Shown here: piece by piece, positions 17,609-29,251 of the stretch | Layout: each line of letters begins with the position of its first letter | How positions within the stretch are numbered: position 1 is the first letter of the stretch | DNA from: Clostridiaceae bacterium | GTDB lineage: Bacteria; Bacillota; Clostridia; SK-Y3 | Reading direction: 5' to 3' | Assembly: GCA_012735465.1 (NCBI GenBank) | Contig: JAAYHJ010000072.1 | Coordinates: forward strand, 1 to 33,739 | Length of the DNA: 33,739 bases | Program-made: the position numbers and the translations under genes | The notes under the pieces: model-generated | The model's database searches: none | What the model saw: the letters and a program-made list of their open reading frames with translations, nothing else | What the model was told of the DNA's origin: nothing

Positions 17609-17697
17609 TTTTGCCTCTCTCCTGGAACCAAATTATTCTTTTATCCTATTATACCGCAACAACCTCCCTTACACCTACGGTATTTGTAAAATAAAAA

Positions 17698-17730
17698 AAC
17701 TGACAAAGAGGATTGCCCTCACTGCCAGTT
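17698..17730 (-). terminator. Terminator after the SLH protein gene
   Basis: AACTG (17698-17702), a short bulge and GAGG (17708-17711) pair with CCTC (17717-17720) and CAGTT (17726-17730), followed on the minus strand by TTTTTTATTTT. It separates the surface protein from cobU, whose expression would need a promoter in the next 90 bases. A TATAAT at 17648-17653 on the minus strand is a candidate -10 without a good -35. Confidence 0.75.
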
Positions 17731-17739
17731 TTCCTTTTT

Positions 17740-18891
17740 TTATTTTCGTCCCCAGTTTCTCCAGAAATCAAAGAATCCTTTTAATGTGTTTGCAATTTTA
17801 CTGGTAAAGGTTTGGGCCGTCTGTTGGCTTTCTTTATATTTTATTACCTGATACAACATCTGTGCCGCTTCAGCCCTTGTTACCTTATTAAAAGGACGGA
17901 GTGTATTGTCTTCATATCCGGTTATAATACCATATCCCTTCATATTTTTTACAGCTTGTACTGCCCACAGCGGAATCTGGTCCTTGTCAGCAAAAGTGAG
18001 CGGGTCTTTATTTTCAGCATCGGGGTCTATGGCATTGTTTAAAACCATAATTGTTTCTATCCTTGTCAACTGGCCGAACGGATGGAAGTAAATGCCGTCA
18101 GCTTCCTGTGAGCCGTTCATAACCCTTGCTTTCCTTGCCGCTTTTGCTTCCATAATAACCCAATGGGGTATATCGGCTTCATCTGCAAATTTAATTTCAT
18201 TAAGGTCTTCGTCATCTAAATCAAGCTGCAATGCTGCCGACACAAACAACAGGAATTCTGCCCTGTTCATAACTTTATCCGGATCAAAGTAGTATTTATC
18301 CCTAATCTTTTGACCCACAATTATGCCTTTTTCTGCAAGCTTGCTTGCAGGATAATGGGCCCAGTGGGTAAGAAGGTCTTTATAGGGGAAAGTGATAACC
18401 GGTTCCTCAGGCTTTTCCGGCTCTTCCGGTTCTTCAGGTTCTTCAGGCTCTTCCGGCTCTCCCTGTTCAGCTTTAATTAGTACTGTAACTGTTGCTACAT
18501 TGGAGTCCAATTCCCCATCATTGGCTTTAAATTCAAATGAATCTTCCCCTTCAGCACCTTCGTTCGGAGTATAGATAAAATTACCCGTTCCCGTATCCTG
18601 CAGGGAAACAGTCCCTTTGGAAGGTTGGGTGACAATCTCAAACACAAGAGGATCACCATCAGGGTCAGTTGCTGTTAGTGTCCCTTCTACAGCGGTATCT
18701 TTTTCTGTTTCTATTGTCATATTGGCTGCTTCAGGCTGTTTATTTTCTTCCTGTGCTAAAACAGCGGTATCAAAAGGGACAAAAAACATAAACAACATAA
18801 GTAGTACCAGTATTGATGCAAAATGTCTTTTAAAATTTCTTCTATTCTTAGCTTGGTTTAAATACTTTTTCTGTATATTTTTGCTGTTCAA
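17740..18891 (-). CDS. SLH-domain surface protein with cadherin-like module
   Basis: An S-layer-anchored protein of 383 residues. The signal peptide (hydrophobic core SILVLLMLFMFF, cleavage near VLA-Q at residue 46) is followed by a cadherin/Ig-like module (about 54-140) with TATDPDGDPLVFEIVTQPSKGTVSL and GEDSFEFKANDG. A Glu-Pro linker (145-164) comes next, then three SLH repeats (about 169-220, 234-290 and 298-350), each with the helix pattern and TR-E or NRAEF segments that bind pyruvylated cell-wall polymer. It carries no catalytic domain, so it may be an adhesive or structural cell-surface protein. The start is TTG at 18891, supported by AGGAGG seven bases upstream. It is divergent from the MATE gene. 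Confidence 0.9.
   Translation of the reverse strand: MNSKNIQKKYLNQAKNRRNFKRHFASILVLLMLFMFFVPFDTAVLAQEENKQPEAANMTIETEKDTAVEGTLTATDPDGDPLVFEIVTQPSKGTVSLQDTGTGNFIYTPNEGAEGEDSFEFKANDGELDSNVATVTVLIKAEQGEPEEPEEPEEPEEPEKPEEPVITFPYKDLLTHWAHYPASKLAEKGIIVGQKIRDKYYFDPDKVMNRAEFLLFVSAALQLDLDDEDLNEIKFADEADIPHWVIMEAKAARKARVMNGSQEADGIYFHPFGQLTRIETIMVLNNAIDPDAENKDPLTFADKDQIPLWAVQAVKNMKGYGIITGYEDNTLRPFNKVTRAEAAQMLYQVIKYKESQQTAQTFTSKIANTLKGFFDFWRNWGRK
18400..18459 (-). repeat. Glu-Pro-rich 9-base minisatellite in the SLH protein linker
   Basis: Six to seven imperfect 9-base units encode EPE/EEP tripeptides (residues 145-164). Third-position changes (CCT/CCG, GAA/GAG) break the identity, which suggests an older expansion kept for linker function. 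Unit number could still vary by slippage. Confidence 0.8.
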
Positions 18892-19038
18892 GACACTTCC
18901 TCCTTAGCATTTAATCTTATTATTTTTTTGCAAGGAACAATTTATATACCTTATTCATTATTTATTGTTTACTTATTTTTTTGTATTATGTAGATATCCT
19001 TTTCCATATTATTGAATCAAAATACACTGCAATAGTGA

Positions 19039-19067
19039 TTGACAAGCTTTTAGAAGGACGATAAAAT
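19039..19067 (+). promoter_or_regulatory. Promoter of the MATE transporter gene
   Basis: Perfect TTGACA (19039-19044), a 17-base spacer and TAAAAT (19062-19067, 5 of 6) lie upstream of the only complete plus-strand gene. The predicted start near 19074 leaves a leader of about 125 bases before the ATG. It is AT-rich with a T9 run (19127-19135) but no stable hairpin that I can see. The rest of the divergent spacer (18904-19038) should hold the SLH gene promoter. Confidence 0.75.
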
Positions 19068-19200
19068 TTTCAATAAGTGTATGTTTAAAATTGTATAAAA
19101 AAATATTACTGCTTGCCGGGATATTTTTTTTTGCATTGTTTACATACTAAAAAAGAATAATTAATCCTGGAACATGTCGCTAAAACGGAGGATTTATGAA

Positions 19201-20562
19201 ATGGAATACGTCAATCCATTAGGTGAAGAAAAAATATCAAAGCTATTAACAAAATTTTCCATACCCGCCATTGTAGGTATGGTGGTGAATTCCTTATATA
19301 ATATTGTTGACAGAATTTTCATTGGAAACAGCAAGGATCTGGGAGAAAACGGCCTGGCAGGAATTACAATTTGCTTTCCCATTATGATAATACTACTGTC
19401 GATAGGTATTTTATTTGGAGTGGGCGGAGCAACCTTGTTTTCCATCAGACTTGGACAAAAGCAAAGGGAAGAAGCGGAAAACGCCCTTGGAAATGCTTTT
19501 GTGCTATTGGTAATTGCAGGAACCTTGTTTACTATTTCCGGTCAAATATTTTTAGAACCTATTTTAACTTTGTTTGGTGCCAGTGAGACAATACTGCCTT
19601 ACTCGATGGAATATATGAGGATTATTTTTTGGGGATCCATATTTCAGGTTTTAAGCATAGGCATGAACAACTTTATACGGGCCGACGGTAATCCTAACAT
19701 AGCAATGTTCACCATGTTTCTGGGCGCCGGTTTGAACACCCTGCTGGACCCTTTATTTATATATGCATTTAAAATGGGCATGGCCGGAGCAGCCTTTGCC
19801 ACCATCCTGGCCCAGTTCATTTCAGCATCGTGGGTAGTATTCTATTTTATAGGAAAACGCAGCAGGAATAAACTAAGGCTCAAGCATATGAAACTAAAGC
19901 CATCATTAATTATAAAAATAACTTCCCTGGGGGTGCCCGGGTTCTTACTGCAACTTGCAAACAGTCTATTAAATATAATTCTCAACAGGAATCTTATTAT
20001 CTACGGAGGTGATATAGCCGTATCAGGAATGGGCATAGTGAATAGTATTCAGACCATTCTTTTGATGCCTATTATTGGTTTAAACCAGGGAGTTCAGCCT
20101 ATCATAAGCTTTAACTACGGGGCACGAAAGTACGATAGAGTAAGAAACGCAGTAAAACTGGCTGTCATGGCTGCAACTGCAATTGTAATCATAGGCTACA
20201 TTATTACAAGGTTATTTCCAAAGCAACTGATTGCCCTATTTAACCGCAATCCCAGATTGTTGGAATTCGGAAGTCATGCCTTAATTACCTGGTTCTTATT
20301 ACTGCCCGTTGTTGGATTTCAAATTATTTGTTCTAACTTTTTCCAGGCAATCGCCAGACCAAGGTCGGCAATGTTTTTAAACCTTACAAGGCAGATAATC
20401 TTCCTCATTCCTGCAATCATTATATTCCCAAAATATTGGGGTATGAACGGGTTACTCCATGCAGCACCCTTTGCCGACTTCTTATCAGCTTTGCTGACCG
20501 GCATATGGTTTTACTATGGAATTAAGGATTTAGAAAAAGATTCAAAATTGACTTTACATTAG
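19201..20562 (+). CDS. MATE family efflux transporter
   Basis: A polytopic membrane protein of 453 residues, probably an Na+- or H+-coupled multidrug or metabolite antiporter. The MatE domain occurs twice. The first half opens KLLTKFSIPAIVGMVVNSLYNIVDRIFIGN, matching the MepA-like branch of the family, and has the GVGGATLFSIRLGQ motif. The second half repeats the pattern with SLGVPGFLLQLANSLLNIILNRNL and GLNQGVQPIISFNYGA. The open frame begins at an ATG at 19174, but GGAGG at 19187-19191 lies inside it and is nine bases before the ATG at 19201, so I chose the latter. Substrate cannot be predicted. It is monocistronic and convergent with the aldolase gene. Confidence 0.93.
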   Translation: MEYVNPLGEEKISKLLTKFSIPAIVGMVVNSLYNIVDRIFIGNSKDLGENGLAGITICFPIMIILLSIGILFGVGGATLFSIRLGQKQREEAENALGNAFVLLVIAGTLFTISGQIFLEPILTLFGASETILPYSMEYMRIIFWGSIFQVLSIGMNNFIRADGNPNIAMFTMFLGAGLNTLLDPLFIYAFKMGMAGAAFATILAQFISASWVVFYFIGKRSRNKLRLKHMKLKPSLIIKITSLGVPGFLLQLANSLLNIILNRNLIIYGGDIAVSGMGIVNSIQTILLMPIIGLNQGVQPIISFNYGARKYDRVRNAVKLAVMAATAIVIIGYIITRLFPKQLIALFNRNPRLLEFGSHALITWFLLLPVVGFQIICSNFFQAIARPRSAMFLNLTRQIIFLIPAIIIFPKYWGMNGLLHAAPFADFLSALLTGIWFYYGIKDLEKDSKLTLH

Positions 20563-20569
20563 CAAAAGA

Positions 20570-20587
20570 GCAGGCTTATTTGCCTGC
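20570..20587 (-). terminator. Short terminator overlapping the aldolase stop codon
   Basis: GCAGGC (20570-20575) and GCCTGC (20582-20587) form a 6-bp stem with the stop codon in the loop, followed on the minus strand by TCTTTTGC. It could serve both the aldolase and MATE transcripts, but the U-run is poor. Confidence 0.5.
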
Positions 20588-21229
20588 CCAAAATTTCTCC
20601 CTTATTTTAATAAGCTCTTTTACCTGACTCTCATTTAGTTCATTTGCTTTACCAATAATATATCCTGTATACATAAGTACCGTGGCATAGTGTTCCAAAG
20701 ACTCCATCCGATAGTACGCCTCAAATACATCTTTCCCCCACGTCAGCGCCCCATGATTTGCAAGCAATACCGCATTATGGGACCTGCAGTAGGGAGCAAT
20801 GGATTCAGCCACACCTCCGGTTCCCGGAGTGGCATACGGAGCAATGGGCACGGAACCCAAATTGACAATTGCTTCCGGCAAAATTGGCTTATCCAGGCTT
20901 ATACCTGCTATTGCAAAAGAAGTAGCAACGGGAGGATGGGCATGGGTTACCGCCATAACATCAGGATTTTCTTTATAAACCCTGAGATGCATTCTTATTT
21001 CCGATGACGGTTTTTTTACCCCTTCCAATATGTTGCCGTCCATATCAGTTTTAACCAGCATATCCGGAGTCATATAACCCTTGGATACACCGGTAGGGGT
21101 GGTCCAAAGAGCATTTTCACCCACCCTTATACTGATATTGCCGTCATTTGAAGCCACAAATCCCTTGGCATACATTCTTTTTCCCACTTCGATAATGGCT
21201 TCTTTTGCCTCATGATCTGAAATATACAT
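20576..21229 (-). CDS. Class II aldolase (fuculose-phosphate aldolase family)
   Basis: A zinc-dependent aldolase of the adducin/class II family, 217 residues. Residues equivalent to those of E. coli L-fuculose-1-phosphate aldolase are present: SNDGNIS (27-33), Glu77 in PSSEIRMH, His96 and His98 in THAHPP, and His159 in ANHGAL. The family accepts several sugar 1-phosphates. The ATG overlaps the mtnA stop codon (TAATG), so the two are translationally coupled. That context argues for cleavage of 5-deoxyribulose-1-phosphate or 5-methylthioribulose-1-phosphate to dihydroxyacetone phosphate and an aldehyde (the DHAP shunt), rather than fuculose metabolism; no fucose genes are nearby. The substrate is inferred from context only. 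Confidence 0.9.
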   Translation of the reverse strand: MYISDHEAKEAIIEVGKRMYAKGFVASNDGNISIRVGENALWTTPTGVSKGYMTPDMLVKTDMDGNILEGVKKPSSEIRMHLRVYKENPDVMAVTHAHPPVATSFAIAGISLDKPILPEAIVNLGSVPIAPYATPGTGGVAESIAPYCRSHNAVLLANHGALTWGKDVFEAYYRMESLEHYATVLMYTGYIIGKANELNESQVKELIKIREKFWAGK

Positions 21230-22323
21230 TACTTATCCTTCCTTTGTGCGGCTGCTTTTTTATTAAATATTTCCTTAAGCGATTCACTATAGGGTGCCCT
21301 TGCAATACCATACTCCGTTATAATTGCAGTTACCAGGTCATTATCCGTAATGTCAAAAGCAGGATTATATACCTTTACGCCTTCAGGAGCCATACGCTGT
21401 TTATACCACATTTCGGTAACTTCTTCCGCTTTTCTTTCTTCAATATGAATATCGTCTCCGGTAGGACATTTCATGTCTATCGTGGATGTGGGGGCACAAA
21501 CATAAAACGGTATGCCATATCGTTTGGCCAAGATAGCCACAACCGATGTACCTATCTTATTTGCCACATCCCCATTTGCTGCGACCCGGTCGCAGCCTAC
21601 AAATACCGCTTGCACCCATCCGTTTCTCATAACAAGGGATGCCATGTTATCACAAATGAGGGTCACGTCAACCCCTGCCGCAAGAAGTTCATAAGCCGTT
21701 AATCTTGCCCCTTGCAAGAGAGGCCGGGTTTCATCCACAAACACTTTAAATTTGTACCCCTTTTCCTGGCCCAAGTATATTGGTGCCAGAGCCGTTCCGT
21801 ATTTTGCAGTTGCAATTTGGCCTGCATTGCAGTGGGTTAAAATACCCATCCCCGGTTCAAGCAATGATAAACCGTATTCTCCAATGGTTTTGCATACCCA
21901 TATATCCTCTTCTTTAATTGCTACAGCTTCATCATGCAATAGTTTTTTGATTTGCTGTACCGGTTTATCCCTATTATCCTTAACAACCCTTTCCATGCGG
22001 TCAAGAGCCCAAAAAAGGTTTACCGCTGTTGGCCTAGCCGAAGCCAAATACTCCTTTGCTTCTTTAAACTTTTTATAAAACTCATCATAATCCTTTACAT
22101 CCATTCCTTTAGCTTCAAGATATATTCCCATTGCGGCCGCTATTCCAATGGCCGGGGCACCTCTCACCTGCAACAAATAAATTGCAGTCCAAATTTCTTT
22201 TAAAGTTTTAAGGTATAAAAATTTTGTTTCATAAGGTAACCGGGTTTGGTCGAGAATTATCAGCTGATTATTTTCATCATCCAGTCTCACCGACTCATAT
22301 CCAAGTATATTCTTTTCTTCCAT
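21229..22323 (-). CDS. mtnA: Methylthioribose-1-phosphate (5-deoxyribose-1-phosphate) isomerase
   Basis: MtnA converts the aldose 5-methylthioribose-1-phosphate to the ketose in methionine salvage; some homologues also act on 5-deoxyribose-1-phosphate. The eIF2B-like fold is clear, with [13 protein letters not shown] (54-66), catalytic Cys165 in [13 protein letters not shown] and Asp245 in [17 protein letters not shown]. The open frame reaches a TTG at 22362, but the ATG at 22323 has AAAGGA eight bases upstream and gives the normal length (364 residues). The gene ends with TAATG shared with the class II aldolase. No mtnB, mtnC, mtnD or mtnK is present, so the classical methionine salvage pathway is not encoded here. 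Confidence 0.92.
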   Translation of the reverse strand: MEEKNILGYESVRLDDENNQLIILDQTRLPYETKFLYLKTLKEIWTAIYLLQVRGAPAIGIAAAMGIYLEAKGMDVKDYDEFYKKFKEAKEYLASARPTAVNLFWALDRMERVVKDNRDKPVQQIKKLLHDEAVAIKEEDIWVCKTIGEYGLSLLEPGMGILTHCNAGQIATAKYGTALAPIYLGQEKGYKFKVFVDETRPLLQGARLTAYELLAAGVDVTLICDNMASLVMRNGWVQAVFVGCDRVAANGDVANKIGTSVVAILAKRYGIPFYVCAPTSTIDMKCPTGDDIHIEERKAEEVTEMWYKQRMAPEGVKVYNPAFDITDNDLVTAIITEYGIARAPYSESLKEIFNKKAAAQRKDK

Positions 22324-22422
22324 TTCAACAATCCTTTCCTGAGATATATATTTATCTTTCAATCACTAGTAGTTTACATCGTACCAAAAAAAGTTTCAAC
22401 GCAGAAACAAAATTTTATAATA

Positions 22423-22456
22423 AAAATGGTGCATCCTTTATAAGATACACCATTTT
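22423..22456 (-). terminator. Terminator after gdhA
   Basis: AAAATGGTG-x-ATC (22423-22435) pairs with GAT-x-CACCATTTT (22444-22456), a 12-pair stem with one mismatch, followed on the minus strand by TTATTATAAAATTTT. It isolates gdhA from mtnA. Confidence 0.85.
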
Positions 22457-22483
22457 ATCCAAATAACAATATATAACTTATAA

Positions 22484-23833
<1,350 letters not shown>

Positions 23834-23942
23834 TTATTTATCCCTCCAATAACTATATCTATCAATCGAGCTATCTGCATTATCAATATATATTGGCCAC
23901 CGATTGATAATCCAAAATCAAAGATAATACATTTTTACCCAA

Positions 23943-23965
23943 TTATTGCTATAAATTTGCAATAA
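23943..23965. repeat. 7-bp inverted repeat in the gdhA leader
   Basis: TTATTGC (23943-23949) and GCAATAA (23959-23965) are separated by 9 bases and begin about 4 bases downstream of the predicted gdhA start site. It could be an operator or an early RNA hairpin; no regulator is identified. Confidence 0.5.
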
Positions 23966-23975
23966 ACTAATTCAT

Positions 23976-24004
23976 ATTATAAAGCATATCAATTGATTTT
24001 GCAA
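23976..24004 (-). promoter_or_regulatory. Promoter of gdhA
   Basis: On the minus strand TTGCAA (23999-24004), a 17-base spacer and a perfect TATAAT (23976-23981) give a good sigma-A promoter with a leader of about 135 bases. Farther upstream (24102-24117) there is a second TATAAT directly next to a perfect palindrome CTGTATACAG (24108-24117), without a convincing -35. The remaining sequence between gdhA and nfnB (about 400 bases) has no gene that I can support. Confidence 0.7.
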
Positions 24005-24197
24005 CAGTTTTGATGAAAAATTTCATTTTAAATAAAATGCCCGTGATGCCAACAACACACATGTATTTCACCAAATCCAGTATACATCAAGGTTTCATGC
24101 GATTATACTGTATACAGCGGTTTTGTTTGTCATTCATTTAACCTAGCTAATGCAACAAATAAATAAAATGTTGCAAAATATTGTATTCATAATAAAA

Positions 24198-24220
24198 ACC
24201 TCGGACAAAATCTCCGAGGT
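24198..24220 (-). terminator. Terminator after nfnB
   Basis: A perfect 8-bp stem (ACCTCGGA, 24198-24205, with TCCGAGGT, 24213-24220) is followed by TTTTTATT on the minus strand, 17 bases beyond the nfnB stop. Confidence 0.88.
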
Positions 24221-24236
24221 CTTTGTAAAAAGCATA

Positions 24237-26472
<2,236 letters not shown>

Positions 26473-26649
26473 CTTATCCCTCCTTAAAGGTAAACTTTGC
26501 TGCTACTTCATGTGAAGCAATCCTAATTTAATGCATTACTTACATAAATTTACATCAAATTGGACAACCGTACCACATGAACCAATCAATAATCTAAATA
26601 TATATTATATCAAATAATTTTTCAAGTACAGAGAATTTTTCCAATAAAA

Positions 26650-26693
26650 AAGGTTTCAATAAAAGCTGCATAAACTGCCTTTATTGAAACCTT
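26650..26693 (-). terminator. Strong terminator after the DUF4015 protein gene
   Basis: A perfect 14-bp stem (26650-26663 with 26680-26693; arm AAGGTTTCAATAAA) is extended by further pairs and followed on the minus strand by TTTTTATTGG. The remaining spacer to nfnA (26473-26649) should hold the nfnAB promoter, but no convincing -35/-10 pair was found. Confidence 0.9.
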
Positions 26694-26709
26694 CCATTGG
26701 ATTTATGTT

Positions 26710-28059
26710 TCATTCTTTTAACAGCCCATCCACTGTATATCTGTTTGAAGGATCCCACAATATCCATTCTTCCAAACCTGCATCATAGGTTGCCTGTATT
26801 TGATCTCTTATCTGTTCCGCTCCATATTGCTGGTAATTGCCTTTTCCCAGATAAGACGCCGTAAAATCCTGCAGGTAAGGCCTTATTTTTGCCTTTGCTT
26901 GGCTTGCCTCCAGCCTTTTCTTTGCCAGCACCAGTGTATTATAAACCACGCCATAAGGCTCCAGGTCGGGATATTTATACAATATTCCGTTAATTTCCTG
27001 CCCCACACCATTTTGGGATGCATTGGCATAATGGGACGGATATACCATGGGACAGATGTAATCAATTTCACTGGATATTTCTTCAAGATGCTGTCCTATC
27101 TGTTCATAGTCACCTTCTACCACCGGAACAATACCAAAAATATCGGCAGACACATGTACACCAAAGGGTGACAGTTCTTTTTTTGCATAGGCAAGAAACT
27201 CAGCGATTGCCTGCGACTTTGTCTTTGTTTTTTCTGCATCGCCATAATCAATTGTTTTAATATTTCCGTCGGTAGGAAAGCGAACGTAATCATATTGGAT
27301 GTCCTTAAACCCCAACCGGGCAGCTTCCTTTGATATATCTACGATATACTTCCACGTTTCTTCATTATAGGGATTAAGCCAGGTATTGCCTTTGTTGTCC
27401 CTCCAAAGGCTCCCATCCTTTGTTTTAATGGCCAAATCAGGTAACCTTCCACTGGCAAGGGGGTCTTTAAAACATACAATTCTTGCAATTGGGTATATAT
27501 TCTTTTCCTTAAGAGTAGCCATAATCTTTTGTATGTCCCCCACCATATTTATTGATGCATCAATCTCTTTAACAAGGGGCACATCTGATAAATAGGTTAT
27601 GTTTCCCTTATCTTCCTTTACATCAATGACCATCGAATTTAATTCGGTAGTTTCTATCAACTCCACCAACTCATCAAATCGTTCCTTGGTCCCTGCAATC
27701 CATCCGGAAACATAAATTCCTTTTACCTTTACATGTTCTTCCTTCACCGGCTTTCCTTCTCCGGCAGGTTCTTCTACCGGCTGCCCATCCTGCTCCCCTT
27801 TTTTATGTTCCGGCAAATCATCCGGGTTTACCTTTTCAGCTGGTTCGGGTGGTACACTTTCCCATTTTCCAGACCCACCAGGTATGCCCTCTCTTGTAAT
27901 TCCCGGTTCTTCAATATTGTCTTCTACCCTTGGTACCTCTTGCTTTGAATACATTCGGCTGCGTATGATTTTTACAGTTGCAAAAGCCAGTAATGTACTT
28001 ATAATTATCAGTCCTACTAAAGCGAAAAATATCTTTTGTTTCTTAAAATAGTTTCCCAT
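26710..28059 (-). CDS. Membrane-anchored putative glycoside hydrolase (DUF4015)
   Basis: A 449-residue protein with a short basic N-terminus, one membrane anchor (FFALVGLIIISTLLAFATVKII) and an acidic, Pro-rich linker to about residue 110. The rest is a TIM-barrel domain of the DUF4015 putative glycosyl hydrolase family. It starts KVKGIYVSGWIAG and contains SMVIDVKEDKGNITY, YPIARIVCFKDP, the strand GFKDIQYDYVRFPTDG with acidic residues at the expected active-site end, VSADIFGIV, YICPMVYPSHY and EEWILWDPSNRY. The fold resembles GH13/GH66-type barrels, but activity and substrate are not known for this family. GGGTGGG precedes the ATG. It has its own terminator and stands between nfnAB and rnf. 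Confidence 0.85.
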   Translation of the reverse strand: MGNYFKKQKIFFALVGLIIISTLLAFATVKIIRSRMYSKQEVPRVEDNIEEPGITREGIPGGSGKWESVPPEPAEKVNPDDLPEHKKGEQDGQPVEEPAGEGKPVKEEHVKVKGIYVSGWIAGTKERFDELVELIETTELNSMVIDVKEDKGNITYLSDVPLVKEIDASINMVGDIQKIMATLKEKNIYPIARIVCFKDPLASGRLPDLAIKTKDGSLWRDNKGNTWLNPYNEETWKYIVDISKEAARLGFKDIQYDYVRFPTDGNIKTIDYGDAEKTKTKSQAIAEFLAYAKKELSPFGVHVSADIFGIVPVVEGDYEQIGQHLEEISSEIDYICPMVYPSHYANASQNGVGQEINGILYKYPDLEPYGVVYNTLVLAKKRLEASQAKAKIRPYLQDFTASYLGKGNYQQYGAEQIRDQIQATYDAGLEEWILWDPSNRYTVDGLLKE

Positions 28060-28209
28060 AGCCCACCCTACATTTCATAATTTTTTATTATATATCTAAT
28101 TCGACATTAAGATACAAATTCCTTTACCTAGTACAATTTTTTTATTTATATTTATTAGTTTACATATATTTTGTCCACATTGGACCCATTAAATATGTCA
28201 TCATAAAAA

Positions 28210-28233
28210 AAGGCAGCCGAATTCGACTACCTT
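28210..28233 (-). terminator. Terminator of the rnf operon
   Basis: AAGGCAGCCGAA (28210-28221) pairs with TTCGACTACCTT (28222-28233) with mismatches, followed on the minus strand by TTTTTTTATGA. It is 15 bases past the rnfB stop. Confidence 0.85.
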
Positions 28234-28247
28234 ATTTTACATATGAA

Positions 28248-29222
28248 TCATCTCATTTCAATGCATTTCCTAGGACACTTGATAACGCACTGCTCACAAC
28301 CCACACATTTATCTTCTATCACCCTGTGCTTGCTTTTTAGCTCCCCTTCTATCGCATCAAATTTGCACTGTTTCTTACAAATGGTACAACCGATGCATGC
28401 ATCTTCATTAATATATGCTTTTTTAATTTCTGTCTTGCCCTGGATAATCTTGGTAGGGCATTTCACAACACACTGGGAGCAATTTACGCATTTGGAAGCA
28501 TCAATAACTGCAATATTATCTATAACATGTATTGCATCAAATTTACATGCCTTTTCACAAATTTTACATCCAATGCAGCCGACCTGGCAGTAGCTTTTTA
28601 CCACTTTGCCCATGTCCCTGGACTTACACCTTACCCAGGTCTGCTGGCTTGCCGGCATAAGCTCAATTATATTTTTGGGACAGGCTTTTGCGCATCTGCC
28701 ACAGGCAGTGCATTTTTCCGGGTCGATAACCGCAATACCGTCAACAATTTCAATGGCATCAAACATGCATACCTTTACACAGGTTCCCAAACCCGTACAC
28801 CCATAAGAACAGCCTTTAGAACCTCCCCACAGCTTGGAAGCGGCAACACAGTCATCTATACCATAATATTCATATTTTTCCTTAGCCTTATCCTTTGTAC
28901 CACGGCATAAAACCCTGGCAACCTTTTTTTCCATTTTTTCAGCTGTTACACCCATGATATCAGCAATAACTGCCGCACAGGACGCCCCACCTACCGGGCA
29001 ACCGTTTACCGGAGCTTTTCCTTCTACCACTGCTGCTGCAAAAGCAGCACATCCTGCAAAGCCACAACCTCCGCAGTTTGCACCGGGTAGTGCCTCGGTT
29101 ATACGCGGAATCCTTTCGTCCACTTCAACCGCAAACTTCTGGGATGCATAAGCCAGAAGCGAACCAAACGCAAGTCCCATTCCACCTAAACTGAGTACCG
29201 GTGCAAGTATTTTATCTATCAT
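28248..29222 (-). CDS. rnfB: Rnf complex subunit RnfB, iron-sulfur protein
   Basis: RnfB is the likely ferredoxin-facing subunit of the Rnf complex. An N-terminal hydrophobic anchor (residues 4-26) is followed by the four-Cys Fe-S domain C50, C53, C58, C75 (GANCGGCGFAGC). Six further [4Fe-4S] motifs are visible, with first to last Cys about 138-152, 171-181, 216-226, 245-255, 276-286 and 306-316. The total of seven is far more than the three of the roughly 190-residue enterobacterial RsxB. Long clostridial and acetogen RnfB proteins are known, so this is an expanded but not unique form. It is the last gene of rnfCDGEAB. Confidence 0.95.
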   Translation of the reverse strand: MIDKILAPVLSLGGMGLAFGSLLAYASQKFAVEVDERIPRITEALPGANCGGCGFAGCAAFAAAVVEGKAPVNGCPVGGASCAAVIADIMGVTAEKMEKKVARVLCRGTKDKAKEKYEYYGIDDCVAASKLWGGSKGCSYGCTGLGTCVKVCMFDAIEIVDGIAVIDPEKCTACGRCAKACPKNIIELMPASQQTWVRCKSRDMGKVVKSYCQVGCIGCKICEKACKFDAIHVIDNIAVIDASKCVNCSQCVVKCPTKIIQGKTEIKKAYINEDACIGCTICKKQCKFDAIEGELKSKHRVIEDKCVGCEQCVIKCPRKCIEMR

Positions 29223-29251
29223 ATATATACACCCCCAATTCTACCAATAAG

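Noticed and set aside
18400-18459. CRISPR or intergenic tandem array
   Set aside because: The 9-base periodicity is in frame and encodes the Glu-Pro linker of an SLH protein.
19174-19200. Upstream ATG as start of the MATE gene
   Set aside because: It has no ribosome binding site, and the strong GGAGG lies downstream of it, correctly spaced for the ATG at 19201.
20576-21229. L-fuculose-phosphate aldolase in a fucose pathway
   Set aside because: Catalytic residues match, but there is no fucose kinase, isomerase or transporter, and translation is coupled to mtnA.
26503-26520. CTTCATGTGAAG inverted repeat in the nfnA leader as an operator
   Set aside because: The arms are only 5 bp and no promoter was located nearby, so it cannot be separated from chance.
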